Shown: positions 1 through 10,268 of the stretch, piece by piece | How positions within the stretch are numbered: the stretch's first letter is position 1 | How the letters are laid out: the number at the start of each line of letters is the position of its first letter | DNA from: Gammaproteobacteria bacterium | Lineage (GTDB): Bacteria > Pseudomonadota > Gammaproteobacteria > Ga0077536 | Direction of reading: 5' to 3' | Assembly: GCA_024235015.1 (NCBI GenBank) | Contig: JACKNG010000005.1 | Coordinates: forward strand, 434,001 to 498,000 | DNA length: 64,000 bases | Made by a program: the position numbers and the translations under genes | Notes under the pieces: generated by a model | What the model saw: only the letters and a program-made list of their open reading frames with translations | Databases searched by the model: none | Told to the model about the DNA's origin: nothing

Positions 1-1557
<1,557 letters not shown>

Positions 1558-1579
1558 TCACGGCCGCCGATCGCGGACG

Positions 1580-1608
1580 AAAAAAGGCGGCCCCGGGCCG
1601 CCTTTTTT
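1580..1608. terminator. Bidirectional intrinsic terminator between clpA and argA
   Basis: A run of six A, a GC-rich inverted repeat (GGCGGCCC / GGGCCGCC) and a run of six T form a symmetrical hairpin. It sits between the convergent ends of clpA and argA and reads as a Rho-independent terminator from both sides. Confidence 0.9.
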
Positions 1609-1632
1609 CTGCCCGCGCCGTGGCGTCGAAAT

Positions 1633-2964
1633 TCAGCCGAGGTGCTTGAACAGCGACGCCGAGTTGCGCTGGTAGTTGTACAGTTCGCGCCGCGCCACCG
1701 GCAGGTCGTCCAGCGCGCCGACGGCGTAACCCCGCTCGCAGAACCACTGCGCGGCCTGGGTGGTCAGCACGAACACCGTCACCAAGCCGGTTTCGCGCGC
1801 CCGGCGTTCGAGTTCCTCCAGCAACAAGTCACCGAACTGGCCGCCGCGGTAGTCGGGGTGGACGGCGATACAGGCGATCTCGCCGCTGCGCTGGTCGGCA
1901 TAGGAGTAGAGGGCACCGCACGCGATCACCGTGCCCTCGCGCACCATGACCACGAAGTGGTCGATCTCGTTCTCCAGCTTCTCGCGCGAACGCTTGACCA
2001 GGATGCCCTGCTCTTCCAGCGGCCGGACCAGCTCGAGGATGCCGCCGACGTCCTCGACCTTAGCCGCGCGCAGCTGGTCGAACGGCGCGCTCGACAGCAT
2101 CGTGCCGATGCCGTCGCGGGTGAACAACTCGCGCAGGACGGCGCCGTCGACGGCGTGGCTGATCACGTGCACACGCTCGACGCCGAGCTGGCAGGCGCGA
2201 ATTCCGGTATCGAGCAGGTCGTGCGCCTCGTCGCCGCGCGGCTTGCGTTCACGCAGCTCACGCGCCTGGCGCACGGTGAGCTGCCGGCACAGGCTGCCCG
2301 CGTCGTCGTGGATGCCATCCTGGCCGGTCACCAGGATGAGCTTGGCCGCACCGAGTTCGCTCGCCACCGCGGCGGCCAGATCCTTGGCCTTGAGATTGAA
2401 CAGCTCGCCGGTCGGCGAGTAGCCGATTGGCGGCAGCAACACGATCTCGCCGCGTTCGAGCCGCGCCTCCAGGCCGTCGCGATCGATACTGCGCACGGTG
2501 CCGGTGAACATCAGGTCCACGCCCTCGATGATGCCGGCAGGACGCGCGACGACGAAACTGCCGCCGGCGACCTTGGCCACTTCGCCGCCGAAACCCGCTC
2601 CCCGGGTGCCGAAGCAGAACTCGGCCTCGATGCGCAACCGCAGCGCGCCGACCACTTCGCCCACGTGGTGCATGGTCGCGGCGTCGCTGACGCGCAGCTC
2701 GCCGACTACGCGCGGCGAGATGCCCCGCTCGGCCAGGCGACGTTCGATCTGCGGGCGCGCGCCGAAGGCCACCACCAGGCGCACGCCGACCGAGGCCACC
2801 AGGACGAGGTCGCGCACCAGGTTGTGGAAGCCGGCATCGTCGACGGCGCGGCCATCGACGTAGACGACGAAGGTCTTGCGCCGATGGCGACGGAAATAGG
2901 GCGAGACCTGGCGCAGCCAGGCCACGACCCCGTCGTCGTCGCGCGGGGGCATGCGCTCAGTCAT
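1633..2964 (-). CDS. argA: Amino-acid N-acetyltransferase (N-acetylglutamate synthase)
   Basis: This cytosolic enzyme makes N-acetylglutamate from acetyl-CoA and glutamate, the first step of arginine synthesis. The 443-residue protein has the classic ArgA layout: an amino-acid-kinase-like domain (about residues 20-280, with GYSPTGE and NLKAKDLA) followed by a GNAT acetyltransferase domain (about 300-440, with the acetyl-CoA loop motif AVHPDYRGGQFGD). Length and domain order match the bacterial ArgA family. It overlaps the end of argE by 8 bases, so the two arginine genes are very probably one transcript. Arginine feedback at the kinase-like domain is known for the family but cannot be read from this sequence. 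Confidence 0.95.
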   Translation of the reverse strand: MTERMPPRDDDGVVAWLRQVSPYFRRHRRKTFVVYVDGRAVDDAGFHNLVRDLVLVASVGVRLVVAFGARPQIERRLAERGISPRVVGELRVSDAATMHHVGEVVGALRLRIEAEFCFGTRGAGFGGEVAKVAGGSFVVARPAGIIEGVDLMFTGTVRSIDRDGLEARLERGEIVLLPPIGYSPTGELFNLKAKDLAAAVASELGAAKLILVTGQDGIHDDAGSLCRQLTVRQARELRERKPRGDEAHDLLDTGIRACQLGVERVHVISHAVDGAVLRELFTRDGIGTMLSSAPFDQLRAAKVEDVGGILELVRPLEEQGILVKRSREKLENEIDHFVVMVREGTVIACGALYSYADQRSGEIACIAVHPDYRGGQFGDLLLEELERRARETGLVTVFVLTTQAAQWFCERGYAVGALDDLPVARRELYNYQRNSASLFKHLG

Positions 2965-4114
2965 CGCAGCACATCCGTTCGATGAGTGTACGCAGGATGT
3001 CGATCATGCGCGCGACCCTGGCCACCTCGACGTACTCGTTGGGTTGATGGGCGACGGCGATGTCGCCCGGGCCGAACACGACCGACTCGCAGCCCAGTGC
3101 GTTGAAGAACGGCCCCTCGGTGGCGAAGGCGACCGTGCGCGCCGGATTGCCGCTGAGCGCTTCGAGCATGCCGACCAGGCGCGAGTCCGCCGGCGTTTCC
3201 AGCGCCGGCATCGGCGCCATCGGCAGGACCAGCTGACCCGTCGCGCCGGCCTCGGCGCAACGCCGGCGCACGATGTCGCCGATCTCGCCCACGGCGTCGG
3301 CGATGGCCAGCGCCGGCACCAGGCGGATGTCGAACAGGAGCTCGCAGCGGGCGCAGATACGGTTGGGACTGTCGCCGCCCTCGATGCGGCCGAGGTTGAG
3401 GGTCGGCCCCGGCACCTTGAAATCACCGTCCGGGAAACGCTCGGCGGCCGCCGCGCGCCAGGCACGCAGGTCGGCGATGACGTCGTGCATGCAGTCGAGC
3501 GCATTGATGCCGAGCGCCGGCTCGCTCGAATGCCCCGAGCGCCCCACGATCTCGATCCGCCCGATGACGATGCCCTTGTGCTTGTGGATTGGCACCAGCG
3601 CGGTGGGCTCGCCGATCAAGGCGTAGTCACCGAGCGGGACGCCTTCGTCGACCAGGCAGCGCGCACCGGCCATCGAGCTCTCCTCGTCGGCCGTCGCGAG
3701 CAGGGTCAGCGGGCGGCGCAGGCGGCTGGCATCGAAGCCCTCCAGCGCGGCGAGCACGACGGGGAAGAAGCACTTCATGTCGGCACTGCCGAGCCCGTAC
3801 CAGCGCCCGTCGCGTTCGCTCAGCTCGAACGGGTCGCTGTCCCAGCCGGCGGCATCGTAGGGCACGGTGTCAGTGTGGCCGGACAGCACCAGGCCGCCCT
3901 CGCCGCTGCCCAGGCGCGCGATCAGGTTGGCCTTGTCCGGCGCGCGGCTGACCGGCTGGCGACCGATGGCGAAGCCGGCCGCACCGAACCACTCGGCCAG
4001 GCGATCGACGACGGCGACGTTGGCCATGTCGTGGGCGGGATCGACGCAGCTCACGCTCGGCAACGCGACGAGCTCGCCGAGGCGTTGTCTGACCAGTTCC
4101 AGGGTGTCGGGCAC
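2957..4114 (-). CDS. argE: Acetylornithine deacetylase
   Basis: An M20-family zinc peptidase relative of 385 residues that releases ornithine and acetate from N-acetylornithine in the linear arginine pathway. Metal-site motifs are visible: GHTDTVPYD near residue 79, GSADMK near 108, ADEESS near 141, GEPTA near 167 and a late HQPNEY. The start is a GTG preceded by GAGGA at suitable spacing. A possible -10 (TAGAAT on the minus strand) lies at 4142-4147. argA follows with an 8-base overlap, giving an argE-argA unit. Desuccinylases (DapE) share the fold, but the arginine context and motif spacing favour ArgE. Confidence 0.93.
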   Translation of the reverse strand: MPDTLELVRQRLGELVALPSVSCVDPAHDMANVAVVDRLAEWFGAAGFAIGRQPVSRAPDKANLIARLGSGEGGLVLSGHTDTVPYDAAGWDSDPFELSERDGRWYGLGSADMKCFFPVVLAALEGFDASRLRRPLTLLATADEESSMAGARCLVDEGVPLGDYALIGEPTALVPIHKHKGIVIGRIEIVGRSGHSSEPALGINALDCMHDVIADLRAWRAAAAERFPDGDFKVPGPTLNLGRIEGGDSPNRICARCELLFDIRLVPALAIADAVGEIGDIVRRRCAEAGATGQLVLPMAPMPALETPADSRLVGMLEALSGNPARTVAFATEGPFFNALGCESVVFGPGDIAVAHQPNEYVEVARVARMIDILRTLIERMCCDD

Positions 4115-4259
4115 GGCCGGGTCCTCGCGCGCGGGTGGGGCATTCTACACGCGGGTGGCCCGTTACGGCCCGCCGGCACGCCCCACACTTCGATTCGCGC
4201 GCAGCCTGGGGCTATCATGAGCGCCCTTTGCAACCCGCCCAGTCCGCCGGAGATCCCTG

Positions 4260-5942
4260 ATGGCGCAGAAGCTCAACAAGATCAGTGAACGCATCACCCA
4301 GCCGCGGGCGCAGGGCGCCTCGCAGGCCATGCTCTATGCCACCGGCCTGACCGACGCCGACCTGTCCAAGGCCCAGGTCGGTATCGGCAGCGTCTGGTAC
4401 GAGGGCAATCCCTGCAACATGCACCTGCTCGACCTCGCCGACGAGGTCAAGCGCGGGGTCCAGGAAGCCGGTCTGGTCGGCATGCGTTTCAACACCGTGG
4501 GCGTGTCCGACGGCATCTCCATGGGCACCCGCGGCATGAGCTACTCGCTGCAGTCGCGCGACCTCATCGCCGACTCCATCGAGACCATCATGGGCGGCCA
4601 GTGGTACGACGCCAACATCTCCATCCCCGGCTGCGACAAGAACATGCCGGGCTGCCTGATCGCCATGGCGCGGCTCGACCGGCCCGCCCTGATGGTCTAC
4701 GGCGGCACCATCAAGCCCGGCTACAACAAGGCCGGCCAGACCATCGACATCGTGTCGGCCTTCCAGAGCTACGGCGCCTACATCACGGGTTCGATCAACG
4801 AGGACGAGCGCCAGGACATCGTGCGCCACGCCTGCCCCGGCGCCGGCGCCTGCGGCGGCATGTACACCGCCAACACCATGGCCTCGGCCATCGAGGCCAT
4901 GGGCATGTCGCTGCCCTACAGCTCGTCGACACCGGCCGTCGACCCGGCCAAGCGCGAGGAATGCCGCCGCGCCGGTGCCGCGGTGCGCCTGCTGCTGGAA
5001 CAGGACATCAAGCCGAGCGACATCATGACCCGCGCGGCGTTCGAGAACGCCATGGTCATCGTCTCCGCCCTGGGCGGCTCGACCAACGCCGTGCTGCATC
5101 TCATCGCCATGGCGCGCGCGGTCGGCGTCGCCCTGACGATCGACGATTTCCAGGCGGTCAGCGACCGCGTGCCCTTCCTCGCCGACCTCAAGCCGAGCGG
5201 CCAGTACGTGATGGAGGACGTGCACAAGATCGGCGGCACCCCGGCGGTGCTCAAGTTCCTCATGGCCGAGGGCTTCATCGACGGCAGCTGCCTGACCGTC
5301 ACCGGCAGGACCCTGGCCGAGAACCTCGCCGACCTGCCCGGCCTGCCCGCCGACCAGAAGGTCATCCGCCCGCTGACCGACCCGATCAAGCCGAGCGGCC
5401 ACATCCAGATCCTCAAGGGCAACCTCGCCCCCGGCGGCTCGGTGGCCAAGATCACGGGCAAGGAAGGCCTGCGCTTCGCGGGCCCGGCACGTGTCTACGA
5501 TTGCGAGGAGGACATGCTGGCCGGCCTCGAGAACAAGGAGATCGGGCGTGGCGACGTCGTCATCATCCGCTACGAGGGGCCCAAGGGCGGCCCGGGCATG
5601 CCGGAGATGCTGACTCCGACCTCGGCCATCATGGGCGCCGGCCTCGGCGAGCACGTCGCGCTCATCACCGACGGCCGTTTCTCCGGCGGCTCGCACGGAT
5701 TCATCGTCGGCCACGTCGTGCCCGAAGCGCAGGAAGGCGGCCCCATCGCGCTGGTCGAGAACGGCGACCTCGTGACCATCGATGCCGACACCAACCGCAT
5801 CGACGTCGAGGTCGACGCGAAGGAGATGGAACGCCGACGCGCGGCGTGGACGGCGCCGCCCTACAAGAGCGAGCGCGGCACCCTCTACAAGTACATCAAG
5901 AACGTCAAGAACGCCTCGGAGGGCTGCGTCACCGACGAGTGA
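4260..5942 (+). CDS. ilvD: Dihydroxy-acid dehydratase
   Basis: A cytosolic iron-sulfur enzyme of valine, leucine and isoleucine synthesis that dehydrates 2,3-dihydroxy acids to 2-keto acids. The 560-residue length fits the shorter IlvD subfamily. Cluster-ligand motifs are visible: GNPCNMH (Cys52), PGCDKNMPGC (near residue 125) and GAGACGG (near 198), and the C-terminal half carries the RFSGG loop. A -10-like TATCAT lies at 4213-4218 with only a weak -35. It stands alone and is divergent from argE. Related sugar-acid dehydratases (Edd) differ in length and motifs, so the call is firm. Confidence 0.97.
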   Translation: MAQKLNKISERITQPRAQGASQAMLYATGLTDADLSKAQVGIGSVWYEGNPCNMHLLDLADEVKRGVQEAGLVGMRFNTVGVSDGISMGTRGMSYSLQSRDLIADSIETIMGGQWYDANISIPGCDKNMPGCLIAMARLDRPALMVYGGTIKPGYNKAGQTIDIVSAFQSYGAYITGSINEDERQDIVRHACPGAGACGGMYTANTMASAIEAMGMSLPYSSSTPAVDPAKREECRRAGAAVRLLLEQDIKPSDIMTRAAFENAMVIVSALGGSTNAVLHLIAMARAVGVALTIDDFQAVSDRVPFLADLKPSGQYVMEDVHKIGGTPAVLKFLMAEGFIDGSCLTVTGRTLAENLADLPGLPADQKVIRPLTDPIKPSGHIQILKGNLAPGGSVAKITGKEGLRFAGPARVYDCEEDMLAGLENKEIGRGDVVIIRYEGPKGGPGMPEMLTPTSAIMGAGLGEHVALITDGRFSGGSHGFIVGHVVPEAQEGGPIALVENGDLVTIDADTNRIDVEVDAKEMERRRAAWTAPPYKSERGTLYKYIKNVKNASEGCVTDE

Positions 5943-5954
5943 GTCGGCACTGGC

Positions 5955-5980
5955 GGGCGGCGCCGGGAACGGCGGCGCCC
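5955..5980. terminator. GC-rich hairpin between ilvD and the lytic transglycosylase gene
   Basis: An 11-position stem with one G-G mismatch and a GGAA loop lies in the 42-base gap between two convergent stop codons. There is no T run on either side, so it may act as a transcription barrier or a Rho-assisted end and not as a textbook terminator. Confidence 0.4.
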
Positions 5981-5984
5981 GTCG

Positions 5985-6587
5985 TCACATCTGCTTCTTG
6001 TACTCGTTGTAGTACTTCAGCACCCGGCGCACGTAGGTCTGCGTCTCGGCGTAGGGCGGAATGCGCCGGCCGTGCTTGATCACCGCGTTCTCCCCCGCGT
6101 TGTAAGCAGCCAGCGCCAGCACCACGTTGTTGTCGAACAGGTCGAGCAGGTCCCGCAGGTAACGGGTACCGCCACTGACGTTGGCATTGGGGTCGCGGCG
6201 GTTGCCGACCCCGTAGCGCTGCGCGGTGGCCGGCATCAGTTGCATCAGGCCGACGGCGCCGGCGCTCGACACCGCATCCGGGTCGTAGGCCGACTCGGCG
6301 GTGATCACGGCATGCAACAACGCCTCGGGCAGGCGATTGGCCTTGGCCGCGCCGGCGATGGCGGGCTCGTACTTCTTGCGGTTGCGGGCCACGTTGCGGT
6401 AATCGACCTTGGCTTCCTGCCAGCCCTTCCAGGTCTTGACCAGCCGCTTGTAACCGCTGTGCGAGGGCCGATCGGTCAGGTGCACGCGACCGTGCTGGTC
6501 GACGTACTTGTAGATGTCGGCGTCGGCGAGGAACGGCAGCACGAACAAGGTCGCACTCAGCAGGAAAAATGACAGGCGCTTTTTCAT
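5985..6587 (-). CDS. DUF4124 / SLT-domain lytic transglycosylase
   Basis: An exported 200-residue protein. An N-terminal signal sequence (lysine pair then a phenylalanine- and leucine-rich core, about residues 1-23) is followed by a short DUF4124-like segment (IYKYVDQHGRVHLTD, about 24-40) and a soluble-lytic-transglycosylase domain. The catalytic glutamate is in ITAESAYDP near residue 95, followed by GLMQLMPATA and the AYNAGE motif near 163. Family members cleave peptidoglycan between MurNAc and GlcNAc in the periplasm. It begins inside an AT-rich patch that also carries the end of pgpA. The substrate role (turnover or assembly of envelope machines) cannot be told from the sequence. Confidence 0.9.
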   Translation of the reverse strand: MKKRLSFFLLSATLFVLPFLADADIYKYVDQHGRVHLTDRPSHSGYKRLVKTWKGWQEAKVDYRNVARNRKKYEPAIAGAAKANRLPEALLHAVITAESAYDPDAVSSAGAVGLMQLMPATAQRYGVGNRRDPNANVSGGTRYLRDLLDLFDNNVVLALAAYNAGENAVIKHGRRIPPYAETQTYVRRVLKYYNEYKKQM

Positions 6588-6668
6588 GCTTCTTTTAGAG
6601 TTAGAAAAACAATCTAATGTAATTTATTCAAATAGTTTATAACCAAATGAAATATATTCAAATATTTC
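6588..6668. other. AT-rich patch at the pgpA 3' end and transglycosylase upstream region
   Basis: About 80 bases are strikingly AT-rich in an otherwise GC-rich window. The patch covers the last 14 or so codons of pgpA and the whole upstream region of the transglycosylase gene. The nonamer ATTCAAATA occurs twice, at 6626-6634 and 6656-6664, thirty bases apart. Several loose -10-like hexamers occur for the minus strand, but no convincing -35/-10 pair could be chosen. Confidence 0.6.
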
Positions 6669-7136
6669 AACCACGATCAGACCGTAGAGCCCCGCCAGCA
6701 GATCGTCCAGCATGATGCCCAGGCCGCCCTGCACGCGCCCGTCCGCCCAGCGGACCGGCCACGGTTTGACGATATCGAAAAACCGGAAGGCGCAGAACCC
6801 GACAACGACGCCGACCACGCCGCTGGAACAAAAACTCACAGTCAGCAGCATGCCGACGACCTCGTCGAGGACGATGGCGCCGTGGTCGTGCTCGCCGAGT
6901 ACCCGCGCGGTACGCCCGCACAGCGGCACGCCGAGCGCGAACAACGCGCAGGCCATCCCCAGTATCGGCAGCGGCCCCGAATTCGCCAGCGGCCAGTAGA
7001 GCAGCAGCGCGGCGGCGCTGCCGCAGGTGCCCGGTGCCCAGGGACTGAGCCCGCTGCCGGCGCCGAGCGCGAGCCAATGCCCGGGGTCGAGGAGCAGGCG
7101 GGCCGGCACCCGCGCCGCGCGCGGACGGTGCCTCAA
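6624..7136 (-). CDS. pgpA: Phosphatidylglycerophosphatase A
   Basis: An inner-membrane phosphatase that dephosphorylates phosphatidylglycerophosphate to phosphatidylglycerol. The family signature is plain: GSGLSPWAPGT near the N-terminus, LDEVVGM in the centre, then KPWPVRW and GIMLDDLLAG, with about four hydrophobic segments. There is no ATG at the right place. I chose TTG at 7136 because GGAGG lies ten bases upstream, it overlaps the TGA of the VKOR gene (TTGA), and 170 residues matches the usual length. GTG at 7109 is the alternative and has no ribosome site. The last codons (EYISFGYKLFE) are unusually AT-rich. Confidence 0.88.
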   Translation of the reverse strand: MRHRPRAARVPARLLLDPGHWLALGAGSGLSPWAPGTCGSAAALLLYWPLANSGPLPILGMACALFALGVPLCGRTARVLGEHDHGAIVLDEVVGMLLTVSFCSSGVVGVVVGFCAFRFFDIVKPWPVRWADGRVQGGLGIMLDDLLAGLYGLIVVEIFEYISFGYKLFE

Positions 7137-8011
7137 TCTGCCGTGGCCTCCGCCCCGACCTCGCCCTCGAATGCACTCAGGCGCGCCAGTACGGCCGGCG
7201 TCATGACGCGCTCGATGCGCCGGCCATCGATGATCCAGGTCGGGTAGTTCTTGATGTCCGCCATCTCGCAGGACGTGGCGCGCGCTGCCCGCGGGCCGTT
7301 GGGCGAACACTCGACGTAGGGCAGGTGGCTCGCCGCGGCACCGAACAATTCCTTCTGCTGCTGGCAGTGGGGGCACCAGCTGGCACCGTAGAACAGCGCG
7401 CCGCGCGCCGCGAGATGTTCGGCCAACGCGACGAGGGCAGGATCGGCCGCGCCGGTCGCGCCGAACAGGCCGCCGGCATTGGCCTGCATGGCCAGGCTCA
7501 GCACCGCGGCCGCGGCCACGCCGGCACCGGCCGGCCGGCTTGCCGCGCCCACCGCGCGCCCGCGCCAGGCGAGCACGAAGATCAGCGTCATCAGGCCGAG
7601 CGAAATCAGGCAGTACGTGCAGGTCGCACCGATGGCGAAGAGCGAGACTGCGGTCAGGTAGAGGCTGACGCCGACGCCCGCGGTGGCCAGGAACAGGCTC
7701 CAGGCCTGGCGACGCGCCACCCGACGCACGCCGAGCGCGACCAGGACGATGGCGACGTAGAGCAGGAGCCCCCACAGCGCCAGCGGTACACCGAGGAAGC
7801 GCGACCACGCACTGCCCTGGACGACGTCGCAGCCCGAACCGGCGCCGCAATAAGGCAGCCCCGCCGCCCGCGACGCCCCCCACAGCAGTACCGCGGTGAG
7901 CACGACGCCGACGCCGGCAACCAGTGCCAGCGGCAGGTCACGCGTCACCCGCGCCGGTGCGGCGGGCGGTGCGCCCGGCGCCTTCTTGCGCGGCTTGTTC
8001 TTGCGGGACAT
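7133..8011 (-). CDS. VKOR-thioredoxin fusion protein (disulfide-bond-forming)
   Basis: A 292-residue membrane protein with a basic N-terminus, about four to five transmembrane helices carrying the vitamin K epoxide reductase motifs (loop cysteines Cys55 and Cys61, active-site CTYC at 131-134), and a C-terminal thioredoxin-like domain with CPHC at 212-215 and a cis-proline YPTW. Such fusions pass electrons from a periplasmic thioredoxin domain through VKOR to quinone and can replace DsbB in making disulfides. The natural Trx-fusion layout, with all six functional cysteines present, supports activity. It overlaps the start of pgpA, so the two are probably co-translated. Confidence 0.9.
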   Translation of the reverse strand: MSRKNKPRKKAPGAPPAAPARVTRDLPLALVAGVGVVLTAVLLWGASRAAGLPYCGAGSGCDVVQGSAWSRFLGVPLALWGLLLYVAIVLVALGVRRVARRQAWSLFLATAGVGVSLYLTAVSLFAIGATCTYCLISLGLMTLIFVLAWRGRAVGAASRPAGAGVAAAAVLSLAMQANAGGLFGATGAADPALVALAEHLAARGALFYGASWCPHCQQQKELFGAAASHLPYVECSPNGPRAARATSCEMADIKNYPTWIIDGRRIERVMTPAVLARLSAFEGEVGAEATAD

Positions 8012-8338
8012 CTCGACACTCCATCGAAGCTGCGGCTCACACGCCGCGGGGACGTGCGCGGTGGGTGGCGAGTGTACCCGTGCAGCGTGAGGCGATCATC
8101 CGTCCCGCCCTTTCCGCCGGACCATCCAGTAGACTCTCGTGCGGTGTCCCACAAAGATGTCGCATAAATTGCTTGGCGCTTTCGCGCCTGGCCGCGTCGC
8201 TCCTCCTTGTGTTGAGCCCGCTACACGGCGTCGTCGCGCCTTGCCAGGCACGAACTACCGGCGCAGTTTCCGCAACATCTTCGCCGAACGCCACACTAGT
8301 CGCGACGTACACGACGACGCACAGAACGGGGGATCACG
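8012..8338. other. Intergenic region between the divergent VKOR and lpxD genes
   Basis: These 327 bases hold no convincing gene. Open frames crossing it on the plus strand run into lpxD in another frame and have no family features. It presumably holds both divergent promoters; a -10-like CATAAAT near 8163 is the only candidate noticed and has no good -35. GGGGG lies 7-11 bases before the lpxD ATG as its ribosome site. Confidence 0.5.
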
Positions 8339-9322
8339 ATGCAGATTACGTTGTCGCAACTGGCCGCGCGCTTCGCGCTCGAGTTCGAGGGCGACCCGGC
8401 GCTGGTACTGGCCGGGGTGTGCGGGCTGTCGGATGACGCGGCCGGGCACCTGTCCTTCGTCGGTGCCGACAAGGTCCTCGCCACCGCCGCCGCCAGCGCC
8501 ATTCCCGCCTTCGTCACCCGCCCCGGCAAGCCGGTCGCCGGCAAGGCCAATCTCTTCCATCCCCATCCCGAGTACCTGATCGCACGCATCGCGGCCCTGT
8601 TCGCGCCGAGCCAGCTCGGCGGCGCGGCGGAAAGCCAACCGCGGCGGCATCCCAGCGCGGTCATCGCCGACTCGGCCGAGGTCGCCGTCGATGCCAGCAT
8701 CGGCGCCTTCGTCGTCATCGGCGAGAACGTCGTCATCGGCCCGCGCGCACGCATCCACCCGCACGTGGTGATCATGGATCGCTGCCGTATCGGCGCCGAC
8801 TGCATCGTCTATCCCAATTGCACCCTGCGCGAAGACAGCGAACTCGGCGCGCGCGTGATCCTGCAGCCCGGCGTCTCCATCGGCGGCGACGGTTACGGCT
8901 ACGTCCTGCACGAGGGGCGGCACGTGAAGATCCCTCAGCTCGGTCGCGTCGTGCTCGAGGACGACGTCGAGGTCGGGGCGAATTCCACCATCGACCGCGC
9001 GCGCTTCCACGAAACCCGCGTCGGCCGCGGTACCAAGATCGACAACCTCGTCATGCTCGCGCACAACGTCGTCACCGGCGAGGATTGCCTGCTGGTCTCG
9101 CAGGTCGGCGTCTCCGGCAGTACCCGGCTCGGTAACCGCGTGGTCCTCGCCGGCCAGGTCGGCACGGTCGGCCACGTCACCGTCGGCGACGACGTCACCG
9201 TGCTCGGCAAGGGCGGCATCACCAAGGACGTGCCGCAGCCCGGCGTCTATGCCGGCATGCCGCTCAAGCCGGCGCGGCTGTGGCGGCGGGCCATGGCGCG
9301 TCTCTACGCCGGGCTGCGCTGA
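8339..9322 (+). CDS. lpxD: UDP-3-O-(3-hydroxyacyl)glucosamine N-acyltransferase
   Basis: The third step of lipid A synthesis: transfer of a 3-hydroxyacyl chain from ACP to UDP-3-O-acylglucosamine. The 327-residue protein has the LpxD N-terminal uridine-binding domain (about 1-100), then a long run of left-handed beta-helix hexapeptide repeats (about 100-300) with the catalytic histidine in MLAHN near residue 242, and a short C-terminal helix. It is not in the usual bamA-lpxD-fabZ-lpxA cluster, so it may be a relocated sole copy or a second LpxD. Its stop overlaps the convergent EamA gene by 19 bases. Confidence 0.93.
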   Translation: MQITLSQLAARFALEFEGDPALVLAGVCGLSDDAAGHLSFVGADKVLATAAASAIPAFVTRPGKPVAGKANLFHPHPEYLIARIAALFAPSQLGGAAESQPRRHPSAVIADSAEVAVDASIGAFVVIGENVVIGPRARIHPHVVIMDRCRIGADCIVYPNCTLREDSELGARVILQPGVSIGGDGYGYVLHEGRHVKIPQLGRVVLEDDVEVGANSTIDRARFHETRVGRGTKIDNLVMLAHNVVTGEDCLLVSQVGVSGSTRLGNRVVLAGQVGTVGHVTVGDDVTVLGKGGITKDVPQPGVYAGMPLKPARLWRRAMARLYAGLR

Positions 9323-10251
9323 GGACGGCGCACCTCGAGCACCAGGATGCCGGCGATGATGAGCGCGGCACCGAGGACCTGGGGCGGGTGCAGCACCTCG
9401 CCCAGCACCAGCATGGCCAGCACGATGGTCGAAGGCGGGCCGATCGAGGAGACGATGGCCGCGCGCTGTGCGCCGATGCGCCGGATGCTGGCCGAGACCA
9501 TGAACAGCGGCACGACGTTGGTCGCCGCGGTCATGAACACGATGAGGCCCCAGGCGCGCAGCGGGATGTCGAGCTGTTCCACGCTGCCGAAAAGAGCGAA
9601 ATGACCACCCAGCGCCAGGGCGGCGCCGCTGCTGGCGAAGGTGATGAACACCACGCTGCCGGCGGCGCGCGCGACGCGCTCGTTGGCGATCAGGAAATAG
9701 GCGAAGCTCGCCGCCGAGCCGAGCACCAGCAGGGCGCCGAAGGCGTTGGCGCCCCACAGGCCACGGTCGAAACCGCCGACCGCGAAGATGACACCCGTGT
9801 AGGTCATGGCGACGGCGCCGACGACGCGGCGCGCGGGCCAGCGACGCGTCATCACGGCCCGCGCGATGACCACCAGCACCGGGTATGAGAACAGCAGCAC
9901 GCGCTCGAGGCTGGCGTCGATCAGGGTCAGCGCGGCGAAGTCGAGCCAGGCGCCGAGGTAATAGGTGGTGACCCCGGCCAGCGCCGCGCCGACCACGAGA
10001 TTGGGCGCGACCCGGGCGATCGCGCGCGGGCCAACCCGGTAGAACGCCCAGGCCCACACCAGCGGCAGCGACACCCACGCCCGCAACAGCAGGATGACCT
10101 CGATGCCGACGCCCTCGCGGTAGAGCAGCTTGGCCAGCACGCCCTTCATCGAGATCAGCAACGCGCCGACCAGCACCATCAGTACGTCGCGGCAGTCACC
10201 CGGCGCCTCGCTCGCCGGGGCAGCCGTGTCCGGCACGGGCCGCGCTCCCAT
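9304..10251 (-). CDS. EamA/DMT-family membrane transporter
   Basis: A 315-residue protein with about ten hydrophobic segments in two EamA repeats, the layout of drug/metabolite transporters of the RhtA/YdcZ type. The substrate is not readable. The frame is open further upstream to 10350, but that would overlap the HMG-CoA lyase coding end by some 80 bases and add an arginine-rich, non-membrane tail; ATG at 10251 gives a 17-base gap and a normal N-terminus, so I use it. It probably forms a transcript with the lyase gene upstream. Confidence 0.85.
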   Translation of the reverse strand: MGARPVPDTAAPASEAPGDCRDVLMVLVGALLISMKGVLAKLLYREGVGIEVILLLRAWVSLPLVWAWAFYRVGPRAIARVAPNLVVGAALAGVTTYYLGAWLDFAALTLIDASLERVLLFSYPVLVVIARAVMTRRWPARRVVGAVAMTYTGVIFAVGGFDRGLWGANAFGALLVLGSAASFAYFLIANERVARAAGSVVFITFASSGAALALGGHFALFGSVEQLDIPLRAWGLIVFMTAATNVVPLFMVSASIRRIGAQRAAIVSSIGPPSTIVLAMLVLGEVLHPPQVLGAALIIAGILVLEVRRPQRSPA

Positions 10252-10268
10252 GCCGGGCGGTGCCGCGC

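Noticed and set aside
1642..4288. Long plus-strand frames opposite argA and argE
   Set aside because: Their composition (Arg, Ala, His, Asp-rich without domains) is that of antisense frames in GC-rich genes, while the minus strand encodes full ArgA and ArgE.
7924..8436. Plus-strand frame with a signal-peptide-like stretch before lpxD
   Set aside because: It overlaps the VKOR start and the lpxD start in the wrong frame, has no ribosome site and no recognisable mature domain.
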